From Protonemura montana (lineage: Eukaryota; Arthropoda; Insecta; Plecoptera; Nemouridae): a stretch of DNA of 64,000 nucleotides. The stretch's first letter is position 1. Every line of letters starts with the position of its first letter. Both the position numbers and the translations under genes were made by a program. The stretch lies in assembly GCA_947568835.1 (NCBI GenBank), contig OX387606.1, positions 13,020,001-13,084,000 on the forward strand, given 5' to 3'. The notes under the pieces were generated by a model. The model was not told where the DNA came from, searched no databases, and worked only from the letters and a program-made list of their open reading frames with translations. Of this stretch, positions 25,937 to 38,095 are shown one piece after another.

Positions 25937-28328
25937 ATGGGTAAAATGGTTTATATTCGAAGCCCTCGCTCGTCTTTGCTTATAGTTACTCTTATTGCCT
26001 TTTTCATGGAAATTTTATTTTTTCCTGGGGCCATTGGTCTTGAACGAAAGGTAAGAAGTTTTTGAGGTTATATCTAGATCTGCTGCTCTATAAAGTGACT
26101 CACAGGTCACAATGCTCACAGTCTTTGTTAACTTATTGGTTTTAACTTATTACTTCTTCTAACCTAACATGATATTGTCTGACATTTTTTGTACATATTC
26201 ACTTTCAGCTTAGTTACACATTAAATCCAGAATGCGGCAACAAGTGCAATACCTCCGGAACAATAATAACAGTGGTACATGCATCTGCGGTTGGGCCCAA
26301 CGATACGTTGCACTACGTGTGGGATTTTGTTGGGAAACCGTCTATACTGGTGGCATTGACTTCACATAATGCCACGTTATCTTTCAATTGGGATGGTTTT
26401 CTAAACGGCGAAGGGAATACAGTTCATTTTTCGGAACAACCAAAGTATACCTTTGGCGTCATTCTCAATAAGGTAAGCAGAATCTTACAAATAAATTACC
26501 TTAATTATGTAAAGCTTTTTTATTTTTTATCGTAATTTTTCTTTTAAATTATCAGCTTGTGGAATTCAATGATGTCAATGATGTTGGTCGCATTGATGTG
26601 ACGAACATGAATGATAGCTATGTCCGACACCTAAACACAGAGTACTTTAATTGGAAAAGAAGTGCTCTTGTACAAAATGAAGAAGGAGTGGTCCTCAGTA
26701 TTGAGGCTGATGGCTTTCACTACAATGAAAATTTCACAAGAAGCGGACACTTAAGAATAAAGGTACGAATGAAGGCCCCTAGATGCGTTGTTACTATTAT
26801 AACCTGCTCAAGTCTATCACAGTACTAATAAATTGTGTTTGCCGTATTGTAGCTGGATGCTTTCGGATTCCGAAAACATAGCAAAGAGTTGCCCAGACTC
26901 CTTCACACCGCAAACAGTACTGTGATTGATTTTGAAATTAATGGATTTGAAACTGAGCCAAGTTTCACTAGTTCTCGTTTTGGTGTGGAGATTTTAATGG
27001 CAAGCAGCGATGATTGTTCTAAAAAAATGGTCATTAATGAACGAGAAAGTTTGGACGACGAGCAATCGCCTGGAGTCTTTACCGTGAGTTGTACTGCTGT
27101 TATAATTATCAAGATTGCCAAGGTAGATTGTAGGTAGCTTTCAACTCTATGATGGTTTTTAGACTCATGTCTACTTTATTTATTCTTAGCACTAGTTTTA
27201 ACAAAAACTATTTGAAATGTGTTTTAAATGCTAAGTAAAGGACAACTAAATTTCCCGACGTTTCGTAACATGTACTAGTTACTTCTTTAACGGTTAGAAC
27301 AGTACATGTTACAAAACTTCGGGAAATTTAGTTGACCTTTACTTAGCATTCAAAACCCATTTCAAATAGTTTTTGTTTAAAGCTTGCAACTCATTGATTT
27401 GGTTGAAATGGCTTGCTCTTCGAAATAAATTCTGCATGCTTTAGTTTCTTTACGTGGAATTATTTTTCAAATCCTGCAGACATTAATCATAGTATATGAC
27501 TATTAAAGTCACCAATATTCCAAATCCAATGCAATTAGCAAAATATGTAATTTGTGTCTGCCAAACAGTTGGTGGATTTGTTGACGCCTGCTAGCGACTC
27601 TGCCACGCCAAGCGGCGGATACCTCCAGTGGCGGCCAGTGGCGTACATTGCCCGTGCACGGTCGTTGACCAACTCTACAGAGACACTGAACTACAACGTT
27701 ACAGATGTTGACGATCCAATTGCAGCGCTGAACAACACTCTGCTACATTCATACTATGGGCCAAGTCTTGTCAGCGACATTTTGGTTCAAGGAACTATCA
27801 TTACCTTTGGGCTCAAAGAGGATGGTTTCTTTAAGAAAACCAACTACACGTCGTGGTAAGAAACTTACCGTTTATTATTGAAGTGACATTATTATTGACA
27901 GCTAGGATTAGGATTCTGTTCAAAAAAATTGATATTATAAACTAGACTCTAGCTCAAAACAGGGGAACAATTTGTAAAAAACTTAGCAAAATCTTAAAAG
28001 TCCTGTGTATTTCATGGGGGCAAGGACCAATAACAATCTACAACTTGCTGGCAATTTTACACAATCACCACCCATGGCCAGAGCCTTACTTTACTTACCT
28101 TCCTACAAATTCTTATAATGGATTTTACCTCATATTTTTTGTTCTACTTTACCCAGGGCATTCACGGTTGGATATGGTAAACCTCCCAGTGAAGAGTTCT
28201 CCCTGCTTGTGATCCTGATTATCAGTATCGGCCTGGGATTACCAGCTCTCCTGATCGTCATCAGTGGAATCGTGTTCGGCGTTCGACGGGTTACACACAA
28301 GAAAGACGAACTCTGTCTGAGCAGATGA
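25937..28328 (+). CDS. GLMP: Glycosylated lysosomal membrane protein (GLMP / NCU-G1)
   Basis: A type I lysosomal membrane protein; in vertebrates it is the accessory subunit that stabilises the transporter MFSD1. Six exons join in frame: 25937-26050, 26209-26472, 26556-26762, 26853-27083, 27569-27855 and 28157-28328, coding 424 residues against about 406 in human. Residues 1-35 form a basic then hydrophobic signal peptide. The lumenal part carries at least ten N-glycosylation sequons (for example CNTS, HNAT, ENFT, ANST, YNVT, LNNT). A single membrane span is at about 382-410, followed by a short basic tail ending KKDELCLSR. Conserved family stretches include LHYVWDFVGKPS, NWKRSALVQNEEGVV and PGVFT. 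A 76-bp inverted-repeat element sits in intron 4. An exon-like acceptor at 28582 may start a 3' UTR exon, since the frame closes at 28326-28328 just before a GTGAGT donor. Confidence 0.88.
27201..27376. mobile_element. Inverted-repeat (MITE-like) element in GLMP intron 4
   Basis: Arms 27201-27276 and 27301-27376 are inverted copies with 5 mismatches in 76 and a 24-base loop. The arms contain GCTAAGTAAAGG and AACTAAATTTCCCGA. There is no open reading frame. It fits a young non-autonomous foldback or MITE insertion; no clear target-site duplication was seen. Confidence 0.8.
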
Positions 28329-29883
28329 TGACACATTATGGTGAGTTCTTAGCAACAAAAAAGACATTTGTATTGATTTTTAAAAACTGTTTTGTTCTAC
28401 GCATTATATATAAATTGTACCACAGATTGTACCTAAAATATCGTTGAAATGCACTTATGACAACATGATTTTAAAATGACATAAGATCCACTACAATGTG
28501 TCCTGCAGATAATCAATCTAGTTGTTATTTTTATTTAGTGAATAATGGCGTAGTATGACTAATGAGAGGGACTGTTTTACAGATGGATGCCGTCTTGGAA
28601 CCAGACTAAGTTCAGCAGAGTTATCTGTCCCGTCCAAGCTCAGGATTCCTTTTAGGTCAGTGTGATACCAATATTATTAGACACTTTACACTTTTAAGTG
28701 GCTAGTTAGGTGTCTTGGACTATGCGTCTTTTTCTCTGTTATCAAGTTTACGACTGTAAGGAATTGGGCAAATTTGGCAATCCGCTCTGCGTGTATGGTG
28801 GCAACAGCATTTCATGACACATTTTTGCTATCTGTCTGCCGGAGAGCATTCATTGCATACTGGTGATTGTACGGCGTGTCTAGCCGCAAGCTGGATTCTG
28901 AGACTGATCGTGGAGTAGCCTTTTGTCGTCCATTTGCAAATTTCCTTCAAATTTTGAATTTTGTTTTGAACTGGCATGCTAAGTCTTGCTAGGTATGCTA
29001 AGCTTTTGTCTAAATTCAGAATTTTGGTGGATTTGACAGCGTGCAAAATTGAGGTAAAGGTAGTTACCAAAACTGCTTTGATGGTGTGTAAAGTGTAGTC
29101 TAGCTATTACCACTGATGTTCTAGACCAATTTGTATAGAAATTGTTTCACCCACATTATGTAAAGATGTATTTGGTGTTACGGGCATTTGACCCAGGATG
29201 ATTTTACTAACGGTTGAATGGGTGGGTAGATAGCCATGATATTTCCATAGTGATGAGTGATGACCTTTTCCGGATTTTTGACAATAATCTCTGGTGTCTC
29301 TTCCTGGGTTAAAGTATTTCTAGGAATCTGCAATAATAAGCCCCAAAACGTGTGATATATGTCATCCTTCTTGATCATAAGCTGGTCAATCAATTTAAAT
29401 TTAGCTATTGAGTATTCTCCCTTATTATGTATACCTAATCATAACTAAAAAAATCCCTTCTTTATCAAGTTTTATATCCTAACATTGAAATAAGTATTTA
29501 GATATAAGATGATAGAACAGTGATAATTTTTTTTTTTTTTTTCTTTTTAGAAAAGGGTATTTTGTTTGATTTAGTAACCTTGATCTGGCCTTATGCTTGT
29601 CAACTAGCTTGTGGCTAGCAGAGATTGGAACCTTGTTACACATGTGTATGAAATGTGGAATAAAAAAATAATTTTGTAAGAAAATTTAAGATTGTAACAT
29701 CAAAAATCTGCAGTTACCAACAAAATGTGTTCTAAAACTGAATTTTGTTCATTCAAACTCCGCACCTTTAAAAATCAATATAAAACAAAGCAATACAGAG
29801 ATCTGCTGTCCAGAGTGTTTTATGCATGTTCAGCACAAGATTTTACAGCATTGGTACATTAGACGTAAATAAAGTTCTTACAG
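28329..29883. other. GLMP 3' UTR and intergenic gap to sarcospan
   Basis: No coding exon was recognised. A candidate GLMP 3' UTR exon begins after the acceptor at 28582, and an AATAAA at 29659-29664 could end that transcript. The sarcospan gene on the opposite strand ends at 29884, so the two genes converge. Short minus-strand frames at 28828-29070 and 29178-29393 have no family features. Confidence 0.45.
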
Positions 29884-32800
29884 TTAATTTGAATTCAAAA
29901 CCTTAGGGTCTACTTTGTTTCCGATTACGATAGGATTGTTCTCGTTCGTTCTCACTTCCGAGTATAAGTTTGTATATCGGCTATGCCAATGCAGTAGCAC
30001 GTACCACGCAGTGAAAACACCGGCGATCGCGTTAGCAGCGCAGGAACCAATCAACAAAATGCTGAGTATGCTCGTCACTTCAGGACAGTTGAGGTCTATG
30101 TAGTGGAAGGAGCGTAAGATGTTCGTGGCGTTAGCGTTGGACTGGCAGACGCAGGAGGCGTTAAGCACGTGCGCAGGCTCGCAGCTCATGGAACGCAACA
30201 CGATGAGGTGGAGAAGAGCAAACACGCTGGCGCAGAAACATGCCGCTGACGCGGTGCTGGCCAGGAACACGCTCACCACCTGTGCAAAGGGTTTGGTGAG
30301 TCAGCATTGTGTGGTTTTTGCGGTGGAATAACTTTTAAAGGGCATTGTGGCGAAAATGAAGTCACTTTTCAAAGATTTTGTTGCTAACTAGGTGCTAGAT
30401 ACTGATAATACTCAACTGGCTATATAGTTAATTGAGCATCAATATCAAGAAGCACATCAAGCACTGTTGCTTAACAAAATTGTTGATTTTAACAACCCCT
30501 TAACCATATTATCTCCAAAATTGTCCCGTTTAAATTATTAGCATATTTAAGTAAAAAAATGTTCTCAAGAAGATCGAAAAGTAATTTGTCGAACTGACAG
30601 CAGTTTTAATAAATATTTCTTCAGTGCTGGGATACGAACAGTCATGACAGACCTAGCCAGACCTACTGCATGTAGGTATGCAGCAAGTGTACGGAACAAT
30701 TTGCGCAATGTTTATTACCTTAAGAAAGAAGCTGACAAATCCACCAGTCTGCCCAGGGTAGTCTTTGCGACAACAGCAGAGCAGCATCAGGCCAATGATG
30801 CCGGAAGCCAGCAACTAAGGAACAATCATGCAAGCTAGATTAATCTATGCAGACAGCAAGCGCTATCATTTCATTCGTCACTTCGCACCACCTCTGCTCT
30901 GTGCCCGAGCTATTGTTTACGGTTTTAAGAAAGAACAGACTTTTCAATACAGACATTGAGTTTACAGGTAAAAATGCGACTTATCAAACAAAAACAAAGA
31001 TGAAAAATACTTTCAGAAAAGGAATCTTCTATCGTCTCTGGCTGGAAATACCTGGCATAAATCTGATAATTGTATATAGATAATTCAATAGTAGATCCAA
31101 CGTTTGGTAGCCATGGAAATGATGCGATCGCCTGACAGAACGTTTAAATTCTGCTTTCATTTGTTACAATGGGTATATTGCCAAGTGGCTATCCTGGTTG
31201 AGAAATATTTTTCAAATAACCTAGTGCCACACATTGGATTACCATATGTATTCATAGGTATTGAGACTTTGGTATGTGATGCCTTTGTTTCTAGTCAAGG
31301 CACCCCATCAAAGGAGAAAGTAACCAGGGGCTAGGAGGTCCAAGGTGACGGGTTACCAAGGGGATAGGAGGTCTCGGGTACTTACGGGAATGCCGCTCCA
31401 CCATGGGATGTCCCTGGTTCTAAGGTGGGGTGCCCACACGAGCAGCCACCCAGAGAGCAGAGTGACAGCGACCCCCATCAAAGTCTGCAGCGCCACCAAA
31501 GCCATCGCCAGCTTGTGGTGTCGCATCACGCGGGGGTGGTACTTCTTGGACACTGCAACACGATGCAGGATTTGATTGGACTATTTGGTAGTTCTAGTTC
31601 TGGAGAAAGTTCTTTAAAGTTGTTTCTCTCCCAAAAGTCATCATTAAATTCCAGAAACATCAAAGTGGATCGAATGTACTTTTATACAATTCCTGGCTGG
31701 ACCAGAAGCGATTTCTAAATAAATAAAGTTTGCGTTTTTGCAGTCATGGCATGAGTCTTGAAGTCGAGTCTCATGCTTTCCCTTCAATAAAACAGTAAGG
31801 TGTGCTTCCTTGTAATTATTAACATGTCCGTTAAATTGGTAAACAGGAAACTTTGTTCACTGAACCCATGGTCTTGCTGTATTGCCGTACTTAGATTTTC
31901 GTGCTACTTTGTAATAGCGATTTTTGCGAATTTTTCACCGCATGGCTCTGTCTAGTGTCTCTCATGAAGCATGGGAAAGTAGTTTACAAAAATCGACTTT
32001 CCGTATTAGCCAGACTTTGACCAGACCACCTTCGTGACGATTGCAGCCTATTTTCGAGATTGCTAATGCTAACGTCCGGCCACCGGACGATCCGCAGTCT
32101 TGGTCTGGCGCGCCCCTTGGGGTCGAAGAACCCCGTCGCCTCCCCAGACAATTTCTTAGTACTTTCGGAGGTTGTTCTTAGGTTATATGTAAAGTGTGTC
32201 TTGTCCGGTGTGGTGTGGGTACTAGCCTATATACTCATCTATATATATGTGCATGTTATGTAGGGTACCATTTTGGGGCTGACCACCCCTTTCATGGACA
32301 TGGAATTTGTCGCGAATCAAAACCAGACCACTAGAACCCAACCCAGAGAGCACGCGCGTACCAAGGCGCGGCGAAGTCCTTTCATGACAGGAAACTGCCA
32401 ATATCTCACACTGGCCCGGTCCACGATTATGAATTGCAAAATTATCACGACCATCAGACCGGAAACAATAACACGACGCGTGTCAAACGCACGTGCTGTC
32501 ACTTGGCTACGGGATGTGTCTGGTGAGCACGTGTTCGTCAATCCACGCACGTGTCTCTAATGTCAAAACTGTCGGAGTGGGAAGTGGCCAATGAACTCTT
32601 TCCTTTCTCTCTTGCAACACCAATAGGAATCTGACCATCGGCATCGATATCTATCAACGGCGACAATTTATGTGATACGTGCAAATAGCTATTATGGAAA
32701 GCTAAGTGGGCACATATGTAAGTGCACGCCTTATTCTAACGTGTGTTTTGATTAACGTTATCGTGTCAATTTTCATCTGTCGGCAACATGGCGATGTTAC

Positions 32801-33450
32801 CATTTACCGACTGCTCGTATGCAAAGAAAAATTACGACACGAAATACACGCGGGAATAATTGCTGAGTTGAATGCGAATATCGCATAGTCTAGATAGAGA
32901 GCTAGTTCGGTTGCGGCAAGTAAGACATGTGTTGTGACATGCAATCCACTCACATCATCAATTGAATAATACCTTTTCTCCTATTCTGTACAATCATCCT
33001 GCTGTGTCGTAACGAATTCCTAGTCGGCGTGTGCCGTCCAGCGAGCATGTTGCCCGCAATGTTTTGAGGTACTGTCGTGCTGAGACAGTTCGCTTGCGAA
33101 GGACTCCTATCCATCAGTCGTGGACACCCACTGTTGAAAGTGCTCGACAGAAAGGCTGGCTTGTTGTTGCCATTGTTGTTCTGTATTGTTGCTAAGTTGC
33201 CCACTGATAACGCCCCGGACGCAGAACTAATCGTGCCGCTTCCGGAAATGTTGCCGCGCAGGTTGTCGTACAAACTGACGGGTCGGTTTTTGTGATGCTG
33301 CTTGTGGGGTTGATAGGTATTGTTTTTGTTTTTGACGCTCGTTGGGGTTTGGGCTGGCTCCATTATGCGAACGGTGGGACCCGAAGCACGTTCGTCCATC
33401 AGCATGGTTCGTTCGCGGGGCAGTGTTTGACTTCTGTTGGCTCGTGACAT
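29884..33450 (-). CDS. SSPN: Sarcospan homologue (tetraspan, dystrophin-glycoprotein complex)
   Basis: Sarcospan associates with sarcoglycans in the dystrophin-glycoprotein complex at the sarcolemma. Four exons splice in frame: 33450-32973, 31552-31386, 30814-30719 and 30279-29884, giving 378 residues. Residues 1-159 are a Ser/Asn-rich, basic cytoplasmic tail. Four spans follow at about 174-199, 213-230, 241-275 and 316-345. The TM1-TM2 connector RTRDIPWWSGIP matches the sarcospan pattern VRDTPFWAGI. The large extracellular loop (276-315) has paired cysteines, two sequons (N287, N297) and the phrase FHYIDLNCPEVT, like FVYRDVTDCTSVT in sarcospan. The ATG at 33450 is the first after an in-frame stop. 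The N-terminal tail is far longer than in mammalian sarcospan (about 60 residues). Homology is judged from spacing and short motifs; another CD20-like tetraspan is the main alternative. Confidence 0.75.
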
Positions 33451-36400
33451 TGTATATTCTTGTGGCTGACAAATAATCCAAGGAAATTACAGAAAACACA
33501 AAAGAAAAAACAAGAAAAAACTTTAAAACTCTAAATAAAATATGTTTTCCGGCTTTTGTCCCGTAACTTGATCAGAGCTGTTCAAATGCTAGATACAAAC
33601 AGTGAGAAAATAACGTAAACAGATTCTAGAATCTCGAGTGTCTTCACTCTGCGTCAAGTGTAATTTATTGTGCGGCTTTGAAAAACTCAAGTTCGCGGCG
33701 AAACCAAACACGTTTAACCACTTTGTCAAATTAAACTATGGCCAGAACAAGAATATATTTTAAAAAAACCATTGGCAATCACACGCTATGCAGAAAAGCA
33801 CGCTGCCACTTTCCACCAATACAATCACATCTTGAGACTTTACAAGGGCTGCTTGATGCACACAAGTGCACACGGTTCGCGGTGTCGCAGAGAAGACATT
33901 CGAAGGAGCGAACCGAGGAGCGTTCGCCCGCACCTCTCTACTCGCAGGTGAACGCCGTGCAACTGACAGCTGGCTGGAAATGGAGTCGCCGCCGGGCTCC
34001 GAGGGACAACCTATAGCAACGTGCGAGGCCCCTCGGTTCCTTGCCTCCACCTCGCGATCCCGTCGTAGATTCGCCGTTGCCGTCGTCGTGGAGTCGTCGA
34101 ACACCGAAAGCAAGCCCGGTCGGCCGATTCGTGCGCGGAGAAACTACCGTCGCCGTGCACAATCGTACTCAACGTGCGATTACGTCACTAGACGATCTTT
34201 TCCACGTCACGCAGGTTGATATTTTTTTTCTGAGTTTTTCACTGGAAATTGCTGCCTTCCTAATTAATAATTATATAATGTTTTTGAAGTTGATGCATGT
34301 ACGCAACATCCTTGACGGACTTCTGCGTCAACGGCTAGGTCTATTCTGACTAAATCTTGACTACACCTTTTTTATGGTATGGACTTTAAATAGGGCTATG
34401 AGAGTCACGACCGAAATTGGTTGCCCTTCATCATGGGGATAGGGTCTTCGTCTTCGCGTAGGAAGGTGTATGCGGTCGTCTTGGAGAAAACGCAGCCAAC
34501 CGTGACTGACCCTCCACCGGCGCCGCCGCTGCTGCTCATTCTTCACCGGACACTCCTATTTTTAAGTTCGATATCGAACCGATTCAGCTCGAGTGAAGTA
34601 TCTTTCCACTCGTGACTCAAGCACGGTGGGAAATATTTCAAAATATGTCTATACACGAGTCGAAATGTCACTCTACGCGCTAGAACTGCGAACTCAAAAA
34701 TCATACAAATTCAACGAGGACAAGAATTATTTTATCGAAGACAAATTTAAAGATTACAGCATTGCGCTACTTTCACATGAAACAGGTTGGCTGTCAGTGT
34801 CCTTCACACGCCTTGCAAATCAAGATATGTGAACACTCAAGAATGCTAACTGCGTCCGATCGATCTCAGATTAATTGTCACGTTGAATGTTCCCCGCACA
34901 AACCGACAATCAGAGTGCTCTCCCCAGAGCCATTGGGGTTTAAAAATAACTTTGCCTTTTGAAGCACGCTTATTTCTGACACATGCGAAGCGCCACACGG
35001 GTCACCTGGCTTCCTTTCCCAATCAAGATGGTTTGCTCGAGTGGCCGCCTGTTTCGCTTCTGCTACACTTCCCTCGCCTCTGCAGTGTCCTTGCACCAGC
35101 TGCCACCTCCGTGCAGAGCTTGTCGTTTGCCGAAAACAAAGAGGTGTTTGGACGTCACGCAAAATATGAGTTCCATGGACCAAATCTACCACAAACACCT
35201 TCACAGCACGTACTCTAAGCAGCTGAGAGAACAGACTGAAATAATCTATGCAGACTATCCTTTTCAGCTCTGTAGTCGCGGCATGAAGTCTGAAGAATGA
35301 GGTGATTTATTATCCGTCGAATGGTCCATTTGATGGGGGCTATAATGCGACGCGACTCAGGGCATAGGGGCTTGATAAATCCTCGGTCGGTGACTGCTAT
35401 ACACAGTACAAGGCCAATTGCCAAACCCGCGACTTAAGCAGGAAACTTAATTAACACTTTCCGAACTCTTGTAGGTATATAAAAGCGCTATGATGCGCCA
35501 ATGATATCACGTCTCCTTGAATCACCATTCCACGGGAAATACGCGCGCGTTCGTCTACTTGAAAAGGCCGCTAGAACATTTCACCGTCTATGTTTTAAAT
35601 TATTGCATTTCATTGTCAATAACTAACTTCTATGTGGAAATATGTACGGTCGAGCTGTGGTTGTACGCAACGCCATAATTTGCATTCTGAGTTATGAAAA
35701 CAATGCTTCAATAACATTTAGAATCCAACAAAGATAATAGTGCACCAGTAGGTAGGTAAATAACGTCCCATTGCATAATTCTGGATGCTCGTGTTCGTGT
35801 ATTGCAGAGCATCTCTGTGTAGCACAATGCTTGCTGTGAAATCCGTAATGTCGATCGAACACGAAGCGGTAATTGTGTTAATTGGCCCCTCGGACAGTCT
35901 ACGGATCGGACGTGCTGCAATGTACGGCTATGACTCGCGTTTCACGACGATCCCCGAGCATATAGGATAGGGAAAAACGACGCTTCAAAACGTCATGTGC
36001 AAATTGTTTCGCGGAAAGTCGAAACCATGGAAAAATCCGCGAGGTAACGTTTAAGCACAGGTTTAAGTATCTGTTTAAATACCTATCATGCAATTAGTTT
36101 ACAGAGCTAATTGATATGTCTTCAAGAATTCAAAGCAACAACGGTAAGATCAATTCTTGCGATGTTGAACATAAATATAAAGGATGGAAAAACGAAAATA
36201 ACGGGTGGCATAAGGCACACTGCATGGTCTATTCCTGTCGAATCTCTATCGTATCCCATTATACCATAGAAACAGATGCCCGAGCGACGCCAGACACGCA
36301 CATTGCGACCAAACAGCGACGATCTGAACGTGGTGCCAATCTCTCAAATCAGACCTTTGTCTACCCGAGCCCAATACCAATACATGCCCTAAATCCGAAT

Positions 36401-37722
36401 TTGCATAGCCACTGTCATAGTAGATTTGCAAACCATATAGGCACTGCTCGACGAAACAGTAAATCAGTAAACTAATTATGGATGCGATTGCGCGTCAATG
36501 TATAACTGCATTCGCGATCCATTAGTAGAAATTGAGATTACGTGTCTGACCTATACGGTATTGTATTTCTGTTTGCAATGCAGTCGTAGTAAAGTGGAAG
36601 TTGCGACCAAACATGCGAGCAAATGCGTTTGCGAGAGAAACGAATGGATTTATGTGTGTAGTGTAGGGCAGTGCGTAAAATGAATTATAATTCGTATGCC
36701 GTGATGTAATCGCCTGATGATAGCATAAAAAGTAAAACTATTGTGGAAAGAGGTCACGCGATAGCAACTTAAATAAGAAACTGATGTCCATATTTTTATG
36801 TGAAATTTACATAACGTAAACTATGCGAGCTCTAAGAGGCTCGTTATTTTGAGCATGACATTCCATAAAAAAACACAATATACCCACAAATTAGTAAAAC
36901 AAGCAGGGAAAGTGTGCTGGCAATTTGGCAAAACGTGAGAACTCACAGCAGTAGAATTGCAGGAACGTATCCACGTCCAAGAACCCTAATTCTGTGTAGG
37001 TCTGCGGAAGCTGTAGGACCTCCACTTCCGGTCTTTCCCCTCCTACTGTCGCACCACCATCGTTACTTTTTGTTATTTCAACAGACGGCGTACTGAAGAC
37101 GTCGTCATTTCGTGTCATATCCATGAAATGTCAGTGTTTTTCTAATTTTAAAATCAGAATATTTTGTATCACCAGTCCACAGAGTAACGTTTAATGTTTC
37201 ATCTGCGCCATCGGCAGATAATTCTTCACCAGCCCAGCGATGACCGTGTCCCGTCTCTAGTGCTTGAGTAAAGACTTTGGCTGTAGCTAACAGTAGACTG
37301 TACCTACAGGAGCCCAAAAACAGGTCGAAAGTGTTTACGGCGTGCTAAAATATCCTCCTCCAGAACATCAGCAGTGGTGGCGTAATGCTATAACGTTATT
37401 CTCGGACTCGAATCATCAAATTCAATCTTTCATCAAGATTAGCAAAAGGTCTCGTGGAAATCGGGACTTGCTTAATAATCCTAAAAGTAAAATTTTGTTT
37501 CAACTTTTTTGAGGGACATACACATTTACGTATTAAATACTAATTTTGTACTGTTTACCTTCTATACAAATTAATGTTTTTTTTATTGAATTTCATATAT
37601 TTGTCTACAGCATTAGACATTTCCCACAAAATATATGATCTTGAATTCAGGTGATTGGCTTTTTTTCGTCTCTTTACATTCCTGAAGAGTTTTTTCCCAT
37701 TTTCAATTCCAAATTACAAGTT
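33451..37722. other. Intergenic region with GC-rich patch upstream of sarcospan
   Basis: No supported gene apart from a weak exon candidate at 36940-37124. Between about 33880 and 34170 the DNA is GC- and CpG-rich, with repeated CGTCG/GCCGTC words and long open frames on both strands. Being just upstream of the sarcospan start, it may be its promoter or 5' UTR. The rest is AT-rich with only short frames. Confidence 0.45.
36940..37124 (-). CDS. Possible first exon of an unrecognised gene
   Basis: A minus-strand frame opens at ATG 37124, nine bases after an in-frame stop, and reads MDMTRNDDVFSTPSVEIT through a hydrophilic stretch to QTYTELGFLDVDTFLQFYC. It then meets a good GTGAGT donor near 36940. 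That gives about 60 residues and a proper exon shape, but I could not find a following exon that keeps the frame or any family match. Open frames also lie beside it (minus 37303-37105; plus 37322-37512). It may be part of a real but fragmented gene, or chance. Confidence 0.25.
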
Positions 37723-38095
37723 TTACGTTTGAACAGGAAAAGGTCTCAAATATTGACCGCCAAAAAAAGAACGATCTGATTGGTGGATTTTGATTGGTGA
37801 ATTTCCTCTCGCTTGTGGTACGGGTACGTGCGACACCTTGCGGGAGACAGAAATACTTGTTTGAATTCCGCTAGTCCTTTTAGCAACGGACTTTTTCAGT
37901 TGTGTTCTGACTTGAGACGGGGTTTTAATTATTTTGAATATCATTTTATCTGGCTACTTTCCTTTGTTTGATTAAATTTAGTTTATACCAATCTATAAAG
38001 ATATTTATTTATGTGCACCCCGCACATGTATAATTTAACATTCATTTTATTGTCTACAACATAGACATTTATATTTGCTTTGCCTCTTGTTCAAA
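37723..38095 (+). promoter_or_regulatory. Candidate Aurora kinase promoter: two inverted CCAAT boxes, E2F-like and CHR-like sites
   Basis: Upstream of the Aurora start lie inverted CCAAT boxes (ATTGG) at 37779-37783 and 37793-37797. An E2F-like site, TTTGGCGG on the minus strand, lies near 37757-37764, and a second E2F-like core, TTGCGGGAG, near 37839-37847. A CHR-type TTTGAA is at 37860-37865. Promoters of G2/M genes in other animals combine NF-Y CCAAT boxes with a CHR. The motif matches are direct; function is inferred. A 73-codon minus-strand frame (37944-37723) overlaps and I do not regard it as a gene. Confidence 0.45.

Noticed and set aside
32317-32550. Minus-strand frame with a hydrophobic segment (VIVSGLMVVIILQFIIV) inside sarcospan intron 1
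   Set aside because: It looks like a membrane span, but it starts with GTG, and the only plausible acceptor I saw (near 32560) gives a different frame when joined to exon 1.
32490-32553. Three further CACGTG boxes in sarcospan intron 1
   Set aside because: Spacing is irregular (38 and 20 bp) and the context is GC-rich intron, so they are weaker evidence than the GLMP promoter set.
33738-34219. Long overlapping frames on both strands upstream of sarcospan
   Set aside because: They result from GC-rich, stop-poor DNA; the peptides have no family features and the strands contradict each other.
34883-35218. 111-codon plus frame overlapping a 108-codon minus frame
   Set aside because: Neither has splice sites in register, recognisable motifs or a plausible start context.
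37723-37944. 73-codon minus-strand gene head-to-head with Aurora
   Set aside because: The basic peptide has no family match, and the segment coincides with the CCAAT/E2F/CHR-like promoter motifs.
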